Positions 1 to 10,412 of a stretch of DNA of 64,000 nt are shown piece after piece; position 1 is the first letter of the stretch; each line of letters begins with the position of its first letter. The DNA comes from Flammulina velutipes (lineage: Eukaryota; Basidiomycota; Agaricomycetes; Agaricales; Physalacriaceae), in the NCBI GenBank assembly GCA_011800155.1, contig CM022370.1, positions 1,240,001 through 1,304,000 of the forward strand, given 5' to 3'. Under the pieces are notes generated by a model. It had not been told where the DNA came from, did not search any database, and saw nothing but the letters and a program-made list of their open reading frames with translations. The translations under genes were made by a program, and so were the position numbers.

Positions 1-723
1 CGCTTGTAAATCCTGAAGTTTTCTCTGGCGCAGTGAGAGACGCGGACCAATGCCCTGTCCAAACTTCCAGCCCATTTTCTTCAATATCCGGGCGCCAGCG
101 GAATCTTGGGAAGGAGGAAGTATGGTCGCTTGTAGGACACTAGCTATGCTTCTACAAATTTATAAGGAACGATTTGCCGAAGAGCGACGCATGTACGCAC
201 TCGTCTTCCGGATCCACGCTTTGTTGCTCAGCGTGAAATGCCATTTCATCTGTGTTGTCGACCAGATTCTTGCCGTCCTTGATGTCCTGCAAATCTTCTT
301 CGTCCATAAAGTCTTCGGGGCGTGCAGCTTTCTGCTTCGCACGATCATTGCGTGAAGATATGAACGTTTGAGGTGCCCATCCTAGTCTCGTTAGACAAAG
401 CCTTCGACATGAAGCATAATGCGTACCTTCCTTGGACCCGACACTATTGAAGTAGCCCGCCGAAAAGCCACCTGTGAACGCGCCATGCAGTCTTCGGCGA
501 CCTTGCTCGTCGCGAACGTCTTGCTTCCACAATGGTACAAACTCGCCATTATCCTTCGACTTTTCAAGTGGTGGTAGTGGTGTCCCGATCTGTGCAGAGT
601 CAGCGTTGAACGTAGCGTTGGTAACAACTTGAGATATACCAAACAAAAGTTCTCGTTGACCTTCGCGCTGCGCGTATCAACGCCCAAATCGCCCAGCTTT
701 CGTTTGAGGCGACCAGTATTCAT
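1..723 (-). CDS. GPATCH1: GPATCH1/Tgh-like G-patch splicing factor, 3' part outside window
   Basis: This is the N-terminal part of a G-patch protein that in animals and plants joins the spliceosome (GPATCH1/TOUGH family). Four exons read in phase: 723-640, 589-427, 381-201 and 151 to the left edge. The first encodes [13 protein letters not shown]. The second carries the conserved DUF1604 block with [18 protein letters not shown] and [14 protein letters not shown]. The third continues with [11 protein letters not shown] and the [10 protein letters not shown] motif. The fourth contains the G-patch signature [18 protein letters not shown]. All three introns are 45-51 bases with GT..AG ends. The ATG at 723 is the first in-frame start and gives the expected short leader before FCLIGTP. 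The C-terminal half lies beyond base 1. Family assignment is firm; the role in splicing is inferred from homologues. Confidence 0.93.
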
Positions 724-885
724 CTTGCAGTAGTCATGGAACGAGGCAAAAGGCTAGCCAAAGCAAGCACAAGGGTCGACCGGCAGGCATCAAGTCACGT
801 CACACATTGTTATGTAACTCGACGCCACACTAGCGAGATACCTCCAGAATGATGACACAATGCGACAGAAAATGTATTCATTAAG
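724..885. promoter_or_regulatory. Short intergenic spacer, GPATCH1 promoter
   Basis: These 162 bases separate the start of the GPATCH1 gene from the stop of the aspartic protease gene, both on the minus strand. The spacer must hold the GPATCH1 promoter and the protease 3' UTR. I see no clear TATA box. Confidence 0.4.
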
Positions 886-2070
886 CTAGTTAATCTGCGC
901 ATCTGTAAATTCGGTCTTCCCAACTCCACATCGTTCATTATCGGGGTTACGCAAATCAATGTCCACGTACACCCTCTCCAAAAATGGCATGCCCAAAATT
1001 ATATCGTAAGGATTAGAATCATCCACCTTCGTAACACGAAGATTCAATGCCGTCTCATCATCCGGGTTCGTCGCAGCCATGTCTGTATGTCCGCCACCCA
1101 GCTGATATGGAATCTTTTGTGCAAAAGGATTCAAGTCAATAGGCTCTATTCCAGGTATCGATACCTGTAAATTTCCCATTGCCTGGAAATTGTTGAACGA
1201 TGTCGATGTTCTGTCACTGTCCTCGTGCCGAGTAGCACGTGCGGCCAGCACATACGCGTTCAATGCGTCCGTCTTGAGTTCCAAATCGCTTGTGCCGCTG
1301 TCTATAAGTGCCTTCCCGTGCGTTATCAGCATGCCATTCATGCTGAGAGTGACGGAATCGAAACCCAAGTTGTTGTATCTGCGGGCATCACCGTCACCTA
1401 TGAAATTTCTGAGCTCGGTTCATGAACTACAGCCGATACAAAGAACAAAAGAGCGTACGTGTACGACAAATTTCCACTCAAGGCAGGATCAACCCCTCCC
1501 CAAACACAACGTTTCGATCCATTTACACCCATAGGACGATAGTTCAGACCAAATCTCTTTAGAATGACACCTGTATCTGCCATCTTTTGCAAGAGAGAGG
1601 GCGGGTCCCCCTCGGACTCGGCCAGCCTGCATTTCCGTTGTTATAGATCTTACTTCAGCCAAATCTTGTAAACGTACCCGAGGATTCCATCCCATATATC
1701 CCTGTGTGTATAGTCACCGGTTAGCGTTCCCACGGACACAATATACAGGTGAACACTTACGTGTCGTTAGAATCTACCACACCGAATTTAAACACCTTCC
1801 GTTTCACCTCCAACTTATTCGCGATGGTAATTTTTGCAGTGTATTTTTCTCCACGTACTTCGGCGTTATCAGCGTATTCTGCGCTCTTGCCATCGCCGTT
1901 AGAGAATAAACCAGTTGCACTGACTAATGTAGACCTACAAATGACCCCAAAGGCTTCCCGATGTTCGCGTCGGACGGGATAGCAGATCTCTTGATGAATG
2001 TGAGGGAGCTCCCTGTATCGACATCACAAAATTTGTCGGAGCGCGTTAAAGGTCGATGATGAATAAAAGG
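886..2070 (-). CDS. Pepsin-like (A1) aspartic protease, N-terminus unresolved
   Basis: At least five exons encode an A1-family aspartic endopeptidase. Going down the minus strand they read: a piece with the first catalytic motif, CDVDTGSSLTFIKRSAIP (near 1990); EYADNAEVRGEKYTAKITIA (near 1850); a short exon that splices into DGILGLAESEGDPPSLLQK, the classic pepsin motif after the flap; GGVDPALSGNLSY; and NNLGFDSVTLSMNG with the second catalytic motif ALIDSGTSDLEL. It ends at TAA 886-888. Both catalytic Asp residues are present. Intron phases agree (for example 1440 and 1680). I could not find an ATG, signal peptide or propeptide before about 2070, so the gene may be 5' truncated or have small upstream exons. 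Basidiomycete relatives are normally secreted or vacuolar; this copy cannot be assigned to either. Confidence 0.75.
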
Positions 2071-4042
2071 CTACTATATCTAGGATAAATATCGTACGTA
2101 CCAATGTATACGTAGAGACACGTATCTTTTCTGAATAAATGGCAAGACGGTAGGGAAAAAATACCCTATTAATATGGTGACATCCGGCAAAACTAACACT
2201 CAGCTATAGCCCTCACGGAAGGGTCCCCAAAGTGTTAGATGGTCATATTGAAGGCCTCAGGATGCATTGCGGGTCTAAACAAGACCTGATATTGCAACTC
2301 CTCATCACAGCGCCACTACTATCTTCACTCCCTTTGCCTGCTTATCCAGCTTCTCCGTCGTGTCATATACAGCCCAGTCCGTGTTCTCATCCTGCTCAAT
2401 GTCAGTCCAGCCATTAATATCCCCACCGTCATTCTCACCGTTAATGCTCTCATGATTGCCACTGCAACTTGACCGCGACGTTCAAAATGTACAAGTGCGC
2501 TCGGCAATTTCCGGAAGTGCTCACAACGTTGAACGTGATCGTGATCTGTCACACAGCATCACATCACGAACGCGCCTTTCCCTTCAACCGTCACCACCAG
2601 CAAGAACGATCCAACGAGGCCAAGCTCCAAGTAGGCGACGTTTAAACCTTGACTACCGATACGTTTCCCGGAATCCGAAGAAGATGAAGCACCAGAGAGT
2701 CGGGCTGAGTGAGAGCAGCCAGAATGCCCCGAAATCGTGTAAGTCCTCGCCTCTGCCTCTGCCTGTTTACTTGCATTCTGACTCAAGCAGAAATTACTCA
2801 AATACACGAGCAGGATCACGCGACACGGGGTTGAAAGATATCAACGAGAACGATAACGAGAGTGAACGGGACGACAGCGGAGCAGAGATGGAGGCAGAGA
2901 TGGAGGAATATGGGGGAAGCTCAGAGGACAAAGGAGAAGACGAGTGAGTTGTGACTGACTCCTGGTGTCCAGAAACTAATTAATTCGCAGCGAAGACCAC
3001 CTCATTTTGTCGAACATGGTACCAAATCACGCACGTCGCTTGCATGCCTTCAGCGGTCTTCAGCTCCGTGCCAAGGCTTTCACAGCCCCCAGTCGCTGCT
3101 TCAGGAGCTGGAGTGCGTCTTTTGTGCAGTAATAGTACGCATATACTCACACTTTCTAGCGAGTCTTATGTTATCCGATCCAGGCGAAGATACTATCAAC
3201 GTTCCTCTTCGTATTCTCGTCAAGCCGTCAGCATACCCTCACCATCCTGATTCTGACCGGACGGCCGTGACCATGGCAGTGTTCTGGCGAGTCGTCGACC
3301 TATGGCATCAAGAAAAGTTCTGATAGTCACAAGTCCATCCCTCTATTCGACACGAACGACCGTTGTCGACTTCCAGGATACGAAGGATGCCATGGCGGTG
3401 GGCCAGAGATGAATACCCGTCATGGTGAGACTTACAGTTCGCGATGACAAGACACTGATTGTTATTCTCAGTAAGCCAGCTCCATAGATCTCATCATCAA
3501 ATCTCGCGACGCGGACGTTCAAACGTTCACTAGCACCCAAGACACCAGCGCGGCAGAAGACGTATTTGTCCGTGGTATGTCCCTCTTCACTGCCTCGTGT
3601 CGTCCTCACAACCCCTGCCACAGAAATTGGACACGGATTCGGCGGTCGCATCGCCCTTGGGTTTCACTAGCGCGTATCTGAGACGCCGTTCCTAAGAAAG
3701 ACGATGGTGGGGCGTGTACGTGCTCGTGGCACCCTGGTGTTCCGCCTCGCTCCAGTATGTCCTGTATTTTTGTCAACTGTACTACGTAGAATTCCATTGC
3801 TGTTTCATCTATCCTGGTGAATGAATCAATACCGCAAAGCCTGTGGCGTAGTACTAGCAGTATCTGTCGTAGTGTATACATAGCAGTTTTCATTGGGTAT
3901 ATATCAGATCTTTAATGCGTGGGGGGAGTCCACCTAATATCCAATATATAGGGTATTTATTCCAATTCAGGTATTTATTCTTGTCGAGGTATTTATCACT
4001 CATAAATCCAGTATGCACCATAAAGCAAGGTATTCATTACAA
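2071..4042. other. Gene-poor region with broken ORFs
   Basis: About 2 kb has no gene I can support. Open stretches exist on the plus strand (2456-2947, rich in Ser, Glu and Asp at its end) and minus strand (3343-3651, 3606-3893), but none begins at a good ATG with splice-consistent continuation, and I recognise no domain. The 2456-2947 stretch begins at TTG. It may be a decayed gene or mobile element. The right end (3950-4040) holds AT-rich direct repeats. Confidence 0.5.
3952..4040. repeat. Short direct repeats of GGTATTTAT
   Basis: The motif GGTATTTATTC occurs at 3952-3962 and 3970-3980, GGTATTTATCA at 3989-3999, and a diverged GGTATTCATTA at 4029-4039. The first three are spaced 18 and 19 bases apart. 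The surrounding DNA is AT-rich and lies just past the stop of the small secreted-protein ORF. Confidence 0.7.
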
Positions 4043-4327
4043 TTATATATGGTTTTCATCGCGCGGACATTTTTTGTGATGGAGGAGCATGTTAACTTTG
4101 GCAATGTCAACACCTTCAAACAAGAGAAACAAGAAGAATGGCACACTTTTCTTTTCGGAATCTCCTAGCAAGATGCGGGTTATACCCATTTCTGTATTAT
4201 TACGACGCCAGAGTGCGTCGCCCACCGACTTCGGCGCGCGTTTGGCGACCAGCGCAAGGGATACCGAGGTTGAGAACGCCAGGGTGAGTAGTACGATATG
4301 ACTGATGAATTTTGAGGAAGAGGGCAT
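4043..4327 (-). CDS. Possible small secreted protein (94 aa)
   Basis: A 94-residue ORF starts at ATG 4327. Residues 1-25 look like a signal peptide: a polar start (MPSSSKF), a hydrophobic core (HIVLLTLAFS) and an A-x-A-like end (SLALVA), followed at once by KR, a Kex2-type dibasic site. The rest is small and basic with a hydrophobic patch (PFFLFLLF) and only one Cys. A TATAAAAG box lies at 4372-4365, about 38 bases before this ATG. A more upstream in-frame ATG at 4360 lies only about 5 bases after the TATA box, so it should not be in the mRNA; this decided the start. I recognise no family. It could be a spurious ORF or the first exon of a spliced gene. Confidence 0.4.
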   Translation of the reverse strand: MPSSSKFISHIVLLTLAFSTSVSLALVAKRAPKSVGDALWRRNNTEMGITRILLGDSEKKSVPFFLFLLFEGVDIAKVNMLLHHKKCPRDENHI

Positions 4328-4364
4328 TGTAGTATGTTTAAATTGCGTACCGAGAACCATTGGG

Positions 4365-4372
4365 CTTTTATA
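4365..4372 (-). promoter_or_regulatory. TATA box of the small secreted-protein ORF
   Basis: TATAAAAG reads on the minus strand, about 38 bases upstream of ATG 4327. This spacing fits a TATA-directed start with a very short leader. Confidence 0.4.
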
Positions 4373-5072
4373 CGATATGTATAGTAGCGGTGACCGACGA
4401 TTATTATTCTGTGAGAGACGGTTGCATATGAAGAGCTATGCAGCGGGCGATACCCACGTTTATCGCTTGTTGGTGGCAAGTAGATTATTCATATCACCAT
4501 GGATAGACTCTGGTTACTAGGAGGAGCGACGGAAATTAATAAGAAATCGACCGAGCGACGACAATTCGAGGATACGCGGCGTGGACAGCATGCCCCTTGT
4601 CATGAGAACGCTAATAAAATCGGCAACTGAATACATACATGATGTAAGATTCGATCCACAGTCATGACAACTCCTCGCCTAGCAAGGAGGCAGCTGTAGG
4701 CAGTCACTGAAGTGATGTGGCGAAGGTTCGTTCGAGCGTGAGAACGCCGATATCAAACGCCCTGACTCCTAGACGTACAATTTCTACATAGCCTATCTGT
4801 GACCTTGGTTCAGCGCTCAGCCTTGGTCTTGCAAGGCGATAGACCAGGCTATTCTCCGTTCATTGACTGGAAACTCTTCTGGGCACCGAGCAGTGAGATC
4901 CCTTTCGAACTCGTTACCATGGCCATGATCACTAGACTGTCGCGGTACTAGAAGAGACCGCCGAGCGATTTACAGCCGTTTTGCCACCCGTTTTGCCACT
5001 GCCAAAGAGATTCAAGTTTTCAACAACTATTGCAAGGCCGGAGAGATTGGTGTATACAACAGGCCGTGTGTT
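4373..5072. other. Intergenic, no gene seen
   Basis: About 700 bases between the small secreted-protein ORF and the 3' end of RPC25. No ORF with supporting features was found. A small inverted repeat (CTCCT...AGGAG near 4672-4690) could form a weak hairpin but is not convincing as a functional element. Confidence 0.4.
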
Positions 5073-5936
5073 CTACCCTTCCTCCATAGCTTGATCCTGG
5101 TCTTCCGCACCTGAGCCGTCCCACCAAGAGACATTTCCGAGGCCTTGTTCTGACATGGAGCACTAGAACGAGTGTTAAATGTTGTAAGATAGCAACACAC
5201 AGGACACTCACTATAATTTGATAAGGCGCTCTTCTTGGCTCTTTTTTGACTTGGATTCCCTCCAACATCTGTGGCGGACCCGGCTCATCATCGTAGAATT
5301 CGTCCGACTCGACTCGAACGCGGACCAATTCGCCAGTATCGATGTACATTCGCGTGTCTTTGTCGGTGTCCAGCAGCTCTGTTGGTGTGCTGAGCTCCGA
5401 GTCGGGTATCCAGAAAAAAGCACGTTCGTTGGAGTCAAAGGTGGATGGTTTTGGGAGATATACGGCGGGAACATAGATATCGTCAAAGAAGCCCATAGAT
5501 ACTAGGTTAGGTCAGTAGATATTGTTGGAAGGAAGGAAGAACAAACGTCGTATTGATTCGGCATCGGATGATTTTACTTTGGCGATTATAACCTGGGAGG
5601 TGAACGGCCGGAACGCGACCAATCTAAAGACAACTAGAGCTTTCTCAGGATCGAGGCGTATGGAATGATTCAAGCGTACCTTTGTAGTACAGAATACCAT
5701 CTCCGTAGCGAACTTTACCCTCTCCCGCCTGAGCTATGTCAAAGACGCAGATACATAGGCCAACATCGTGAAGAACACGGTTCGCGTATTTTTTGTTGAG
5801 CTCCGAGATGAGCGCTGTTTCTGGAGGAATGCCAAAGTTCGAAGGATGGATACCAACTGTGTCCTGGACAATAAATGAGAACGACCAGCAAAGGCAAAGG
5901 TAAGTAACGTACTTTGAGGATGGCAAGATTGAACAT
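5073..5936 (-). CDS. RPC25: RNA polymerase III subunit Rpc25 (RPC8/POLR3H)
   Basis: Five exons (5936-5913, 5863-5680, 5633-5547, 5501-5212, 5162-5073) total 675 bases and encode 224 residues, close to the normal length of this Rpb7 paralogue. With Rpc17 it forms the Pol III stalk used in initiation. The N-terminal SHS2/Rpb7-like part reads MFNLAILKDTVGIHPSNFG, then ISELNKKYANRVLHDVGLC and FRLVAFRPFTSQVIIAKVKS. The S1/OB-type part starts SMGFFDDIYVPAVYLP and includes MYIDTGELVRVRVESDEFYD. The end, SEQGLGNVSWWDGSG, matches the WW-containing tail of the family. All introns are GT..AG and phases fit exactly. It shares a 175-base divergent promoter with the RING gene. Confidence 0.95.
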
Positions 5937-6111
5937 TGCAGGAAAAGACTGATCGGAAGATCGGGCCGAAAGTGTCAGGGGAAGACGTGACTGTGATGGA
6001 TCATGCCGACGTACTTACTCACGTACCACTATGGTGTTGACGCCCAACTGATATAAAAGCCGGTACAGCTATCAGTGGATTCCAGCGCCTATCTCTTGAA
6101 CAGCGACCACC
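5937..6111. promoter_or_regulatory. Divergent promoter, RPC25 / RING-H2 gene
   Basis: The two ATG codons (5936 minus, 6112 plus) are 175 bases apart, so the genes must share or overlap their core promoters. A plus-strand GATATAAAAGC-like element near 6049-6059 lies about 55 bases before ATG 6112 and is a plausible TATA box for the RING gene. Confidence 0.5.
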
Positions 6112-8037
6112 ATGTCCTCCGATGCTGCACTTAGAAAGAGTAAATCTGCAGGCGACCTTCCACAGCCAAGCTCAGCCAGCCCCACACAAACAGCAAGCGA
6201 TGCTGACCACCCGTTAACCGCAACTAGCGATCCCAATGTCGAACGCCATGCCGGCCCGAGTCGTCTGGGTACGTCAGTATCTCCTCTGCCGACGCCAAGT
6301 CTACCAGTGCCCACACTTGCACCGATACGTCAATCACCTCGGTCACCGATGCCAACTCCATCGCCCACCGTTCCTCAACCGCCACCAGCGCCACCTCCAC
6401 GGCGGGTACCCCAAACTCGCTATGGCCGGATAATGGCATTCCTTGGTTTTGGCCGCAATGCTGACCCCGTACGGCGGTCTAACATGTGGCTCGTCTGGAA
6501 TTTTACATGGGGCACATCACAGGTGACGTTTATCGATGAACTATCAAGCTATAGATACTCATATCCGACTAGACCGTGGTCATCATCGTCCTTCTCGTCA
6601 TATCTACTAAACTTGAAAGCAAAACCGTCCCAGGCGTCAACGAATGGGACGCTTGTGAACGGCCTCTTGGGGCTTGGTCTAGTCTTTGGGTCGCCAGAAT
6701 ATTCTTGGCCTTGGGGGTCGCGTTTTGGAAGTGGAGGAGGGAACAGACTTTGTGAGAGAATATCACATCATCGACTATGCAACTATGTGCTTACCATGAG
6801 CAGAGCTTCACGTCCTGACATTGAAAGCGGAAATTCAAGCGGTGCTGCTACTCCTTCAGTATCGCGACCCACCCTTGGTAGCCTACAATCTACGCACAAC
6901 CACAACACTAACACCAATGACGTTAATTCTCCAACTTTACCATACACGAATTTGTACAAAAGGTGTGTGTTTAACCTTACTGGCAGTTTATCATGATTTT
7001 ATCTTCTTAGAATTGGATTACTATCATCTCTACTTGGCTTCACGTGGTTCTTGACGGCACATATCCTTGTGTACACCTCTATCAATACTTGTCGCCTATC
7101 TTCTCCCCATCTATGGTGGCTCGTCTTTGGAATCTTGTGCATAACTTACCTCATGGTGCTGGAGGTGGTTCTTCTCACGGTGATCGTCTTTATCATCGCT
7201 CCCATCCTCTTCGTAAGCGTTATCCTAACGTTTACCGTTTTCTTGTGATCTAATTCTCACCAGCTCTTCTGGAACGTCCTCCTCATGTGTCTCGGGCGCC
7301 ATCCTCTACAAAACCCAGGCATAATAAAACCAGAGATCGGCAAGCTGCCCAAATCTGTGGTGGATCGGATACCTTTGGTCATGTACATCCCACCGCCACC
7401 CGATCCAACTGTGTACCCCGCCAGCCCTATCAAGGTCCCCGAATCGCTATATACGTATCCACCAAAAAGCCCTACGACACCAAATAACACTCAGAAAAAG
7501 CGATTTAGATGGTTCAAAAAATCGAACAAAAATAAATCAAAGCCATTGGAGAAGGATGGGAAGAAGAAGGATGAGAAGGATAGAGAGCAACCGCAAACGT
7601 GGGAAGAGCATTGGGAAGGCGACGGGTATCCCTTTGTTGTGTTGGAGGGGAATCGGGCGGCTTGTGCGATTTGTCTCATGGATTTCGAGGAGCCAGCGAA
7701 GAAGGCTGGGATGGAGGATGTTGAGTCGGAAGTGAACGAAAAGGAGGCGAAATCTCCTGCGGAAGGTGATGAAGCCATTGCGGAAGAGCAAAGGCAGAAA
7801 GAGTTGAAGCTTGAGGATGCTGGTGACGGTGCACAGCCTTTACGCCTGTTAGAGTGCGGCCATGTATTCCATGTAAGTTTTGTTCTTTCACCCGACGCAA
7901 TAGTCTAATCAACGTATCAGAAAACATGTTTGGACCCTTGGTTAACAGACGTGTCGGGGAGATGTCCTGTCTGTCAGAGAGCAGTCGAGGTGCCAGAGCC
8001 ACCCAAGTCGAAGAGGCGGACGATGTCGACTCGATGA
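6112..8037 (+). CDS. Multi-pass membrane RING-H2 E3 ubiquitin ligase
   Basis: Six exons (6112-6522, 6573-6751, 6804-6962, 7011-7212, 7264-7872, 7921-8037) sum to 1677 bases, 558 residues. The first 115 residues are rich in Ser and Pro. Hydrophobic helices follow: TVVIIVLLVIS, a segment around SLWVARIFLALGVAFW, and three more in IGLLSSLLGFTWFLTAHIL through VLEVVLLTVIVFIIAPILF. The cytosolic tail has a Pro-rich stretch, a Lys-rich stretch, and a RING-H2: CAIC, then about 57 mostly acidic residues, then LLECGHVFHKTCLDPWLTD and CPVCQ. The zinc ligands C-C-C-H-H-C-C-C are complete. The protein probably ubiquitinates membrane or secretory-pathway substrates. The long insert between the second and third zinc ligands is unusual. 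Confidence 0.9.
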
Positions 8038-8265
8038 AGTGTTCTACTATTATGTATGCAGGAATTTACATGGTAAAATAGCCAGCTTTGTAGTAATTGT
8101 AACAGTGGAATCTGTATGATATTTTGCAAGCCGACATAAAAAGGATAGAGGGTACAAATACGTGATAGCAATTAAGTAGCAAGTGGCGCGCGGAACCATT
8201 GAATATTACATGAATGATAGAAGTGTCTGTATGTCACCAGTCCGAAGAACCCAACGAATCAAATT

Positions 8266-9228
8266 TTAGAGTGCGAATTTCTAACATGAACCGGTCAGGC
8301 GACGACATGAGCAGAGGTTATGACTTACCATGGTAAGAGCTTCTTCGATATCGCGAAGGTACATCTCCGGGATGAACCAATCGAAGATGGTATCAAGATC
8401 CTCGTGCATACAGTCCGTGCATGCAGCGGCCGCTTCCCGAGCCGTTTTTCTCATCGCCCGATCTACGGACGACAGCATATCGCTTGATGGACACTCCCTC
8501 AGCGCGTCACAGATTTTTGAACAATAATCTATCAGCCACGTCCGTGTAACATATGGCTCATCATCCACGAGCCACTTGTCGTGCGCCTTGCACGCCCCAC
8601 GTCGGAGGTACTCGTCCACATCCCGTCCGATGGCGACGTGGTTGCCCGCGATACCGACGACGCGGTCTGTGCGCTCCTGGTGGCATTTGAACAGGCGGTA
8701 AAGCACGCGTGTGTTGAGGATGTCGAGCTCGGGGATGTCATCGTCATCATACGCAAGCAAGCGGCGGTTGAGGACGATGTCCGCTGCTTCGGCCGCTTCG
8801 GGCATCCAGCCCAGTCCGTGTGCGATGGCAAACACGCGGAGGCCATCCTCCTTTGCGTATGTACGAAGCTGGCTGCGTGCACGCCGCGCGACAGGACCCA
8901 TGGAGAACTTTTTGACCATGATAATGATAATGCGGTAGAGCTCAGAAAGGTTATCAAATGCGGGGTCGATGGCGGGGTAGCAGAAGCGGAGGATGGTGTC
9001 GAGAGTGGCTGAATCTTCAGACATAAATACGACCGGGTCGGCGGCGTCGACGTAGTCCGTTGGGCATGAGAATAGATCCTTAAAGTATGGGGAAGCGATG
9101 GAGAGTATGATTTTGTGTGCGTAGAAGTTCACTTTGTCGGAGGAGACGAGGACAATATCAGAAGTGGCATCTGAACCGTCGAAAGGATCCGAGGCTGTTG
9201 TGCCTTTGATGGGTGGAAGGTGGTCCAT
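8266..9228 (-). CDS. BTB/POZ domain protein
   Basis: A main exon (9228-8329) and a tiny last exon (8280-8266, five codons) encode about 304 residues. Residues about 20-120 form a BTB/POZ fold: SDIVLVSSDKVNFYAHKIIL, ASPYFKDLF, and a later segment DTILRFCYPAIDP typical of basidiomycete BTB proteins. The rest is helical, with several Cys near the C terminus (AAACTDCMHEDLD). The ATG at 9228 (MDHLPPIKG) was chosen because the longer upstream reading begins at TTG. The intron 8328-8281 has strong GTAAGT..TTAG ends and changes the C terminus to TMKFAL. Such proteins are often Cullin-3 adaptors or transcription-linked, but no partner can be inferred. The family is expanded in Agaricomycetes. Confidence 0.85.
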
Positions 9229-9466
9229 AATTCTACTTTTGAATGCTGCGCGCAAGGCCTATACGAACTCATATCAAATGCATGCAACAGTGAAAGGTAA
9301 GATAAGCTCACAACTTGCACAGCGCTTTTGATTGAAAAGAGTGAAATGGTTGTCAATGTCAGTGGAAGAGCCAGACGCGTCACCCTCAACGTTACCCTGT
9401 GCAATTATGTCACATCAAATGTGGCGCACGCGCCTGGGCCATGTAATAAAGCAAGTCTATACAACA

Positions 9467-10412
9467 TCAAAGTATAAATGGTACGACAATCTTGCGGTCT
9501 GTGGGAAACTGGTCTCCGAATATTCGCTTGTACCATTGGTGACCACGGTATGCCCTAGGAAACATGACCATGACTTCGTTGAATAGAAAGATCCAAGGTG
9601 GTGTGAGCGAAGGGAAGAATGATGAAGTTGGACCGATAATCGTAGACAATTCCGCCACGACGGGGAGAGGGGAGGCTGCCACAGCGTACCCGAGCCATTC
9701 CACCCATTCAGAGAAGTAATTGGGGAATGACACGTACTTGAAAAGGGCGCCGAACGGAATTGCATAGCGAGGTTTGTCAGAAGACGCGTCGTCGTTTTTC
9801 TTTAAAGGATTCCGACGAATATTCATCAGGATCATGTCGTGTTGTATATTTCCGACGAAGCCAGCAGCCCACAGCACGAGACCCGTAGTGAACATGGTCG
9901 TAGATGTGCTGGTAAGGAACATCTGGGCCTGCGGCGACGCAATATACGCGCCCATAAGGTTTCCGTTCATAATGTTGAATGTGACGCCTGCAAGTGGAAC
10001 AATGATGCTCGCCTTGGAGCGAGACGGCGTGATGAGTGGTGATATTATGGCTCTGTTGGTGTAATGGATGAGGTATGCTAGGGCGAGAATGTGTTGGCGG
10101 CCAGACAGGGAGGAACCACCCAGCGGGGATGTAGCGTAGCTATAGATAAAGCAGATGGGAGACACGATTTCCATTGCGAACCACGAAAGACGGCCTGCGG
10201 CAGCTTAGAAAGAGCAGGTGATACGGTAAAAAGACGCACCGTCAAGCATGAGGATGTTCTGTCGAGAGAAACGACCAAACGGCGCGTCGTAGCCCAGCGT
10301 GAACAAGAACGCTGCAATGCTCCCAAGAGTGAACCATTTCCGAACAGCTACCGGAAAATGAGTGGAAGGCAGCGAGTGAGACGATGTGCTGACCGTCGTA
10401 GAGATCGTACAT
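9467..10412 (-). CDS. Steroid 5-alpha-reductase family (3-oxo-5-alpha-steroid 4-dehydrogenase-like)
   Basis: Three exons (10412-10394, 10347-10240, 10194-9467) encode 284 residues, a normal length for SRD5A/DET2-type enzymes. These NADPH-dependent membrane proteins of the ER reduce a double bond next to a carbonyl. The sequence begins MYDLYDAVRKWFTLGS, has several hydrophobic helices, an RQHILALAYLIHYTNRAI segment typical of the family, and the conserved C-terminal NADPH-binding region (FVGNIQHDMIL, then YVSFPNYFSEWVEWLGYA) ending in HQWYKRIFGDQFP and IVVPFIL. The ATG at 10412 was chosen; a longer upstream reading begins at GTG near 10490 and would nearly touch MTR4. The substrate is unknown: steroid, or a sterol- or lipid-like enone. 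Confidence 0.9.

Noticed and set aside
2456..2947. 163-residue open frame on the plus strand
   Set aside because: It begins at TTG, has no ATG in a good context, no domain and no splice-consistent extension. It is kept only as part of the gene-poor region.
4328..4360. ATG 4360 as start of the small secreted protein
   Set aside because: It lies about five bases after the TATA box and would not be in a normal transcript; it would also bury the signal peptide.
4672..4690. Small hairpin CTCCT...AGGAG
   Set aside because: The stem is too short, with a mismatch, and not placed near a gene end where it would act as a signal.
9229..9255. Longer N terminus for the BTB protein
   Set aside because: The upstream start is TTG. 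ATG 9228 is the first proper start.
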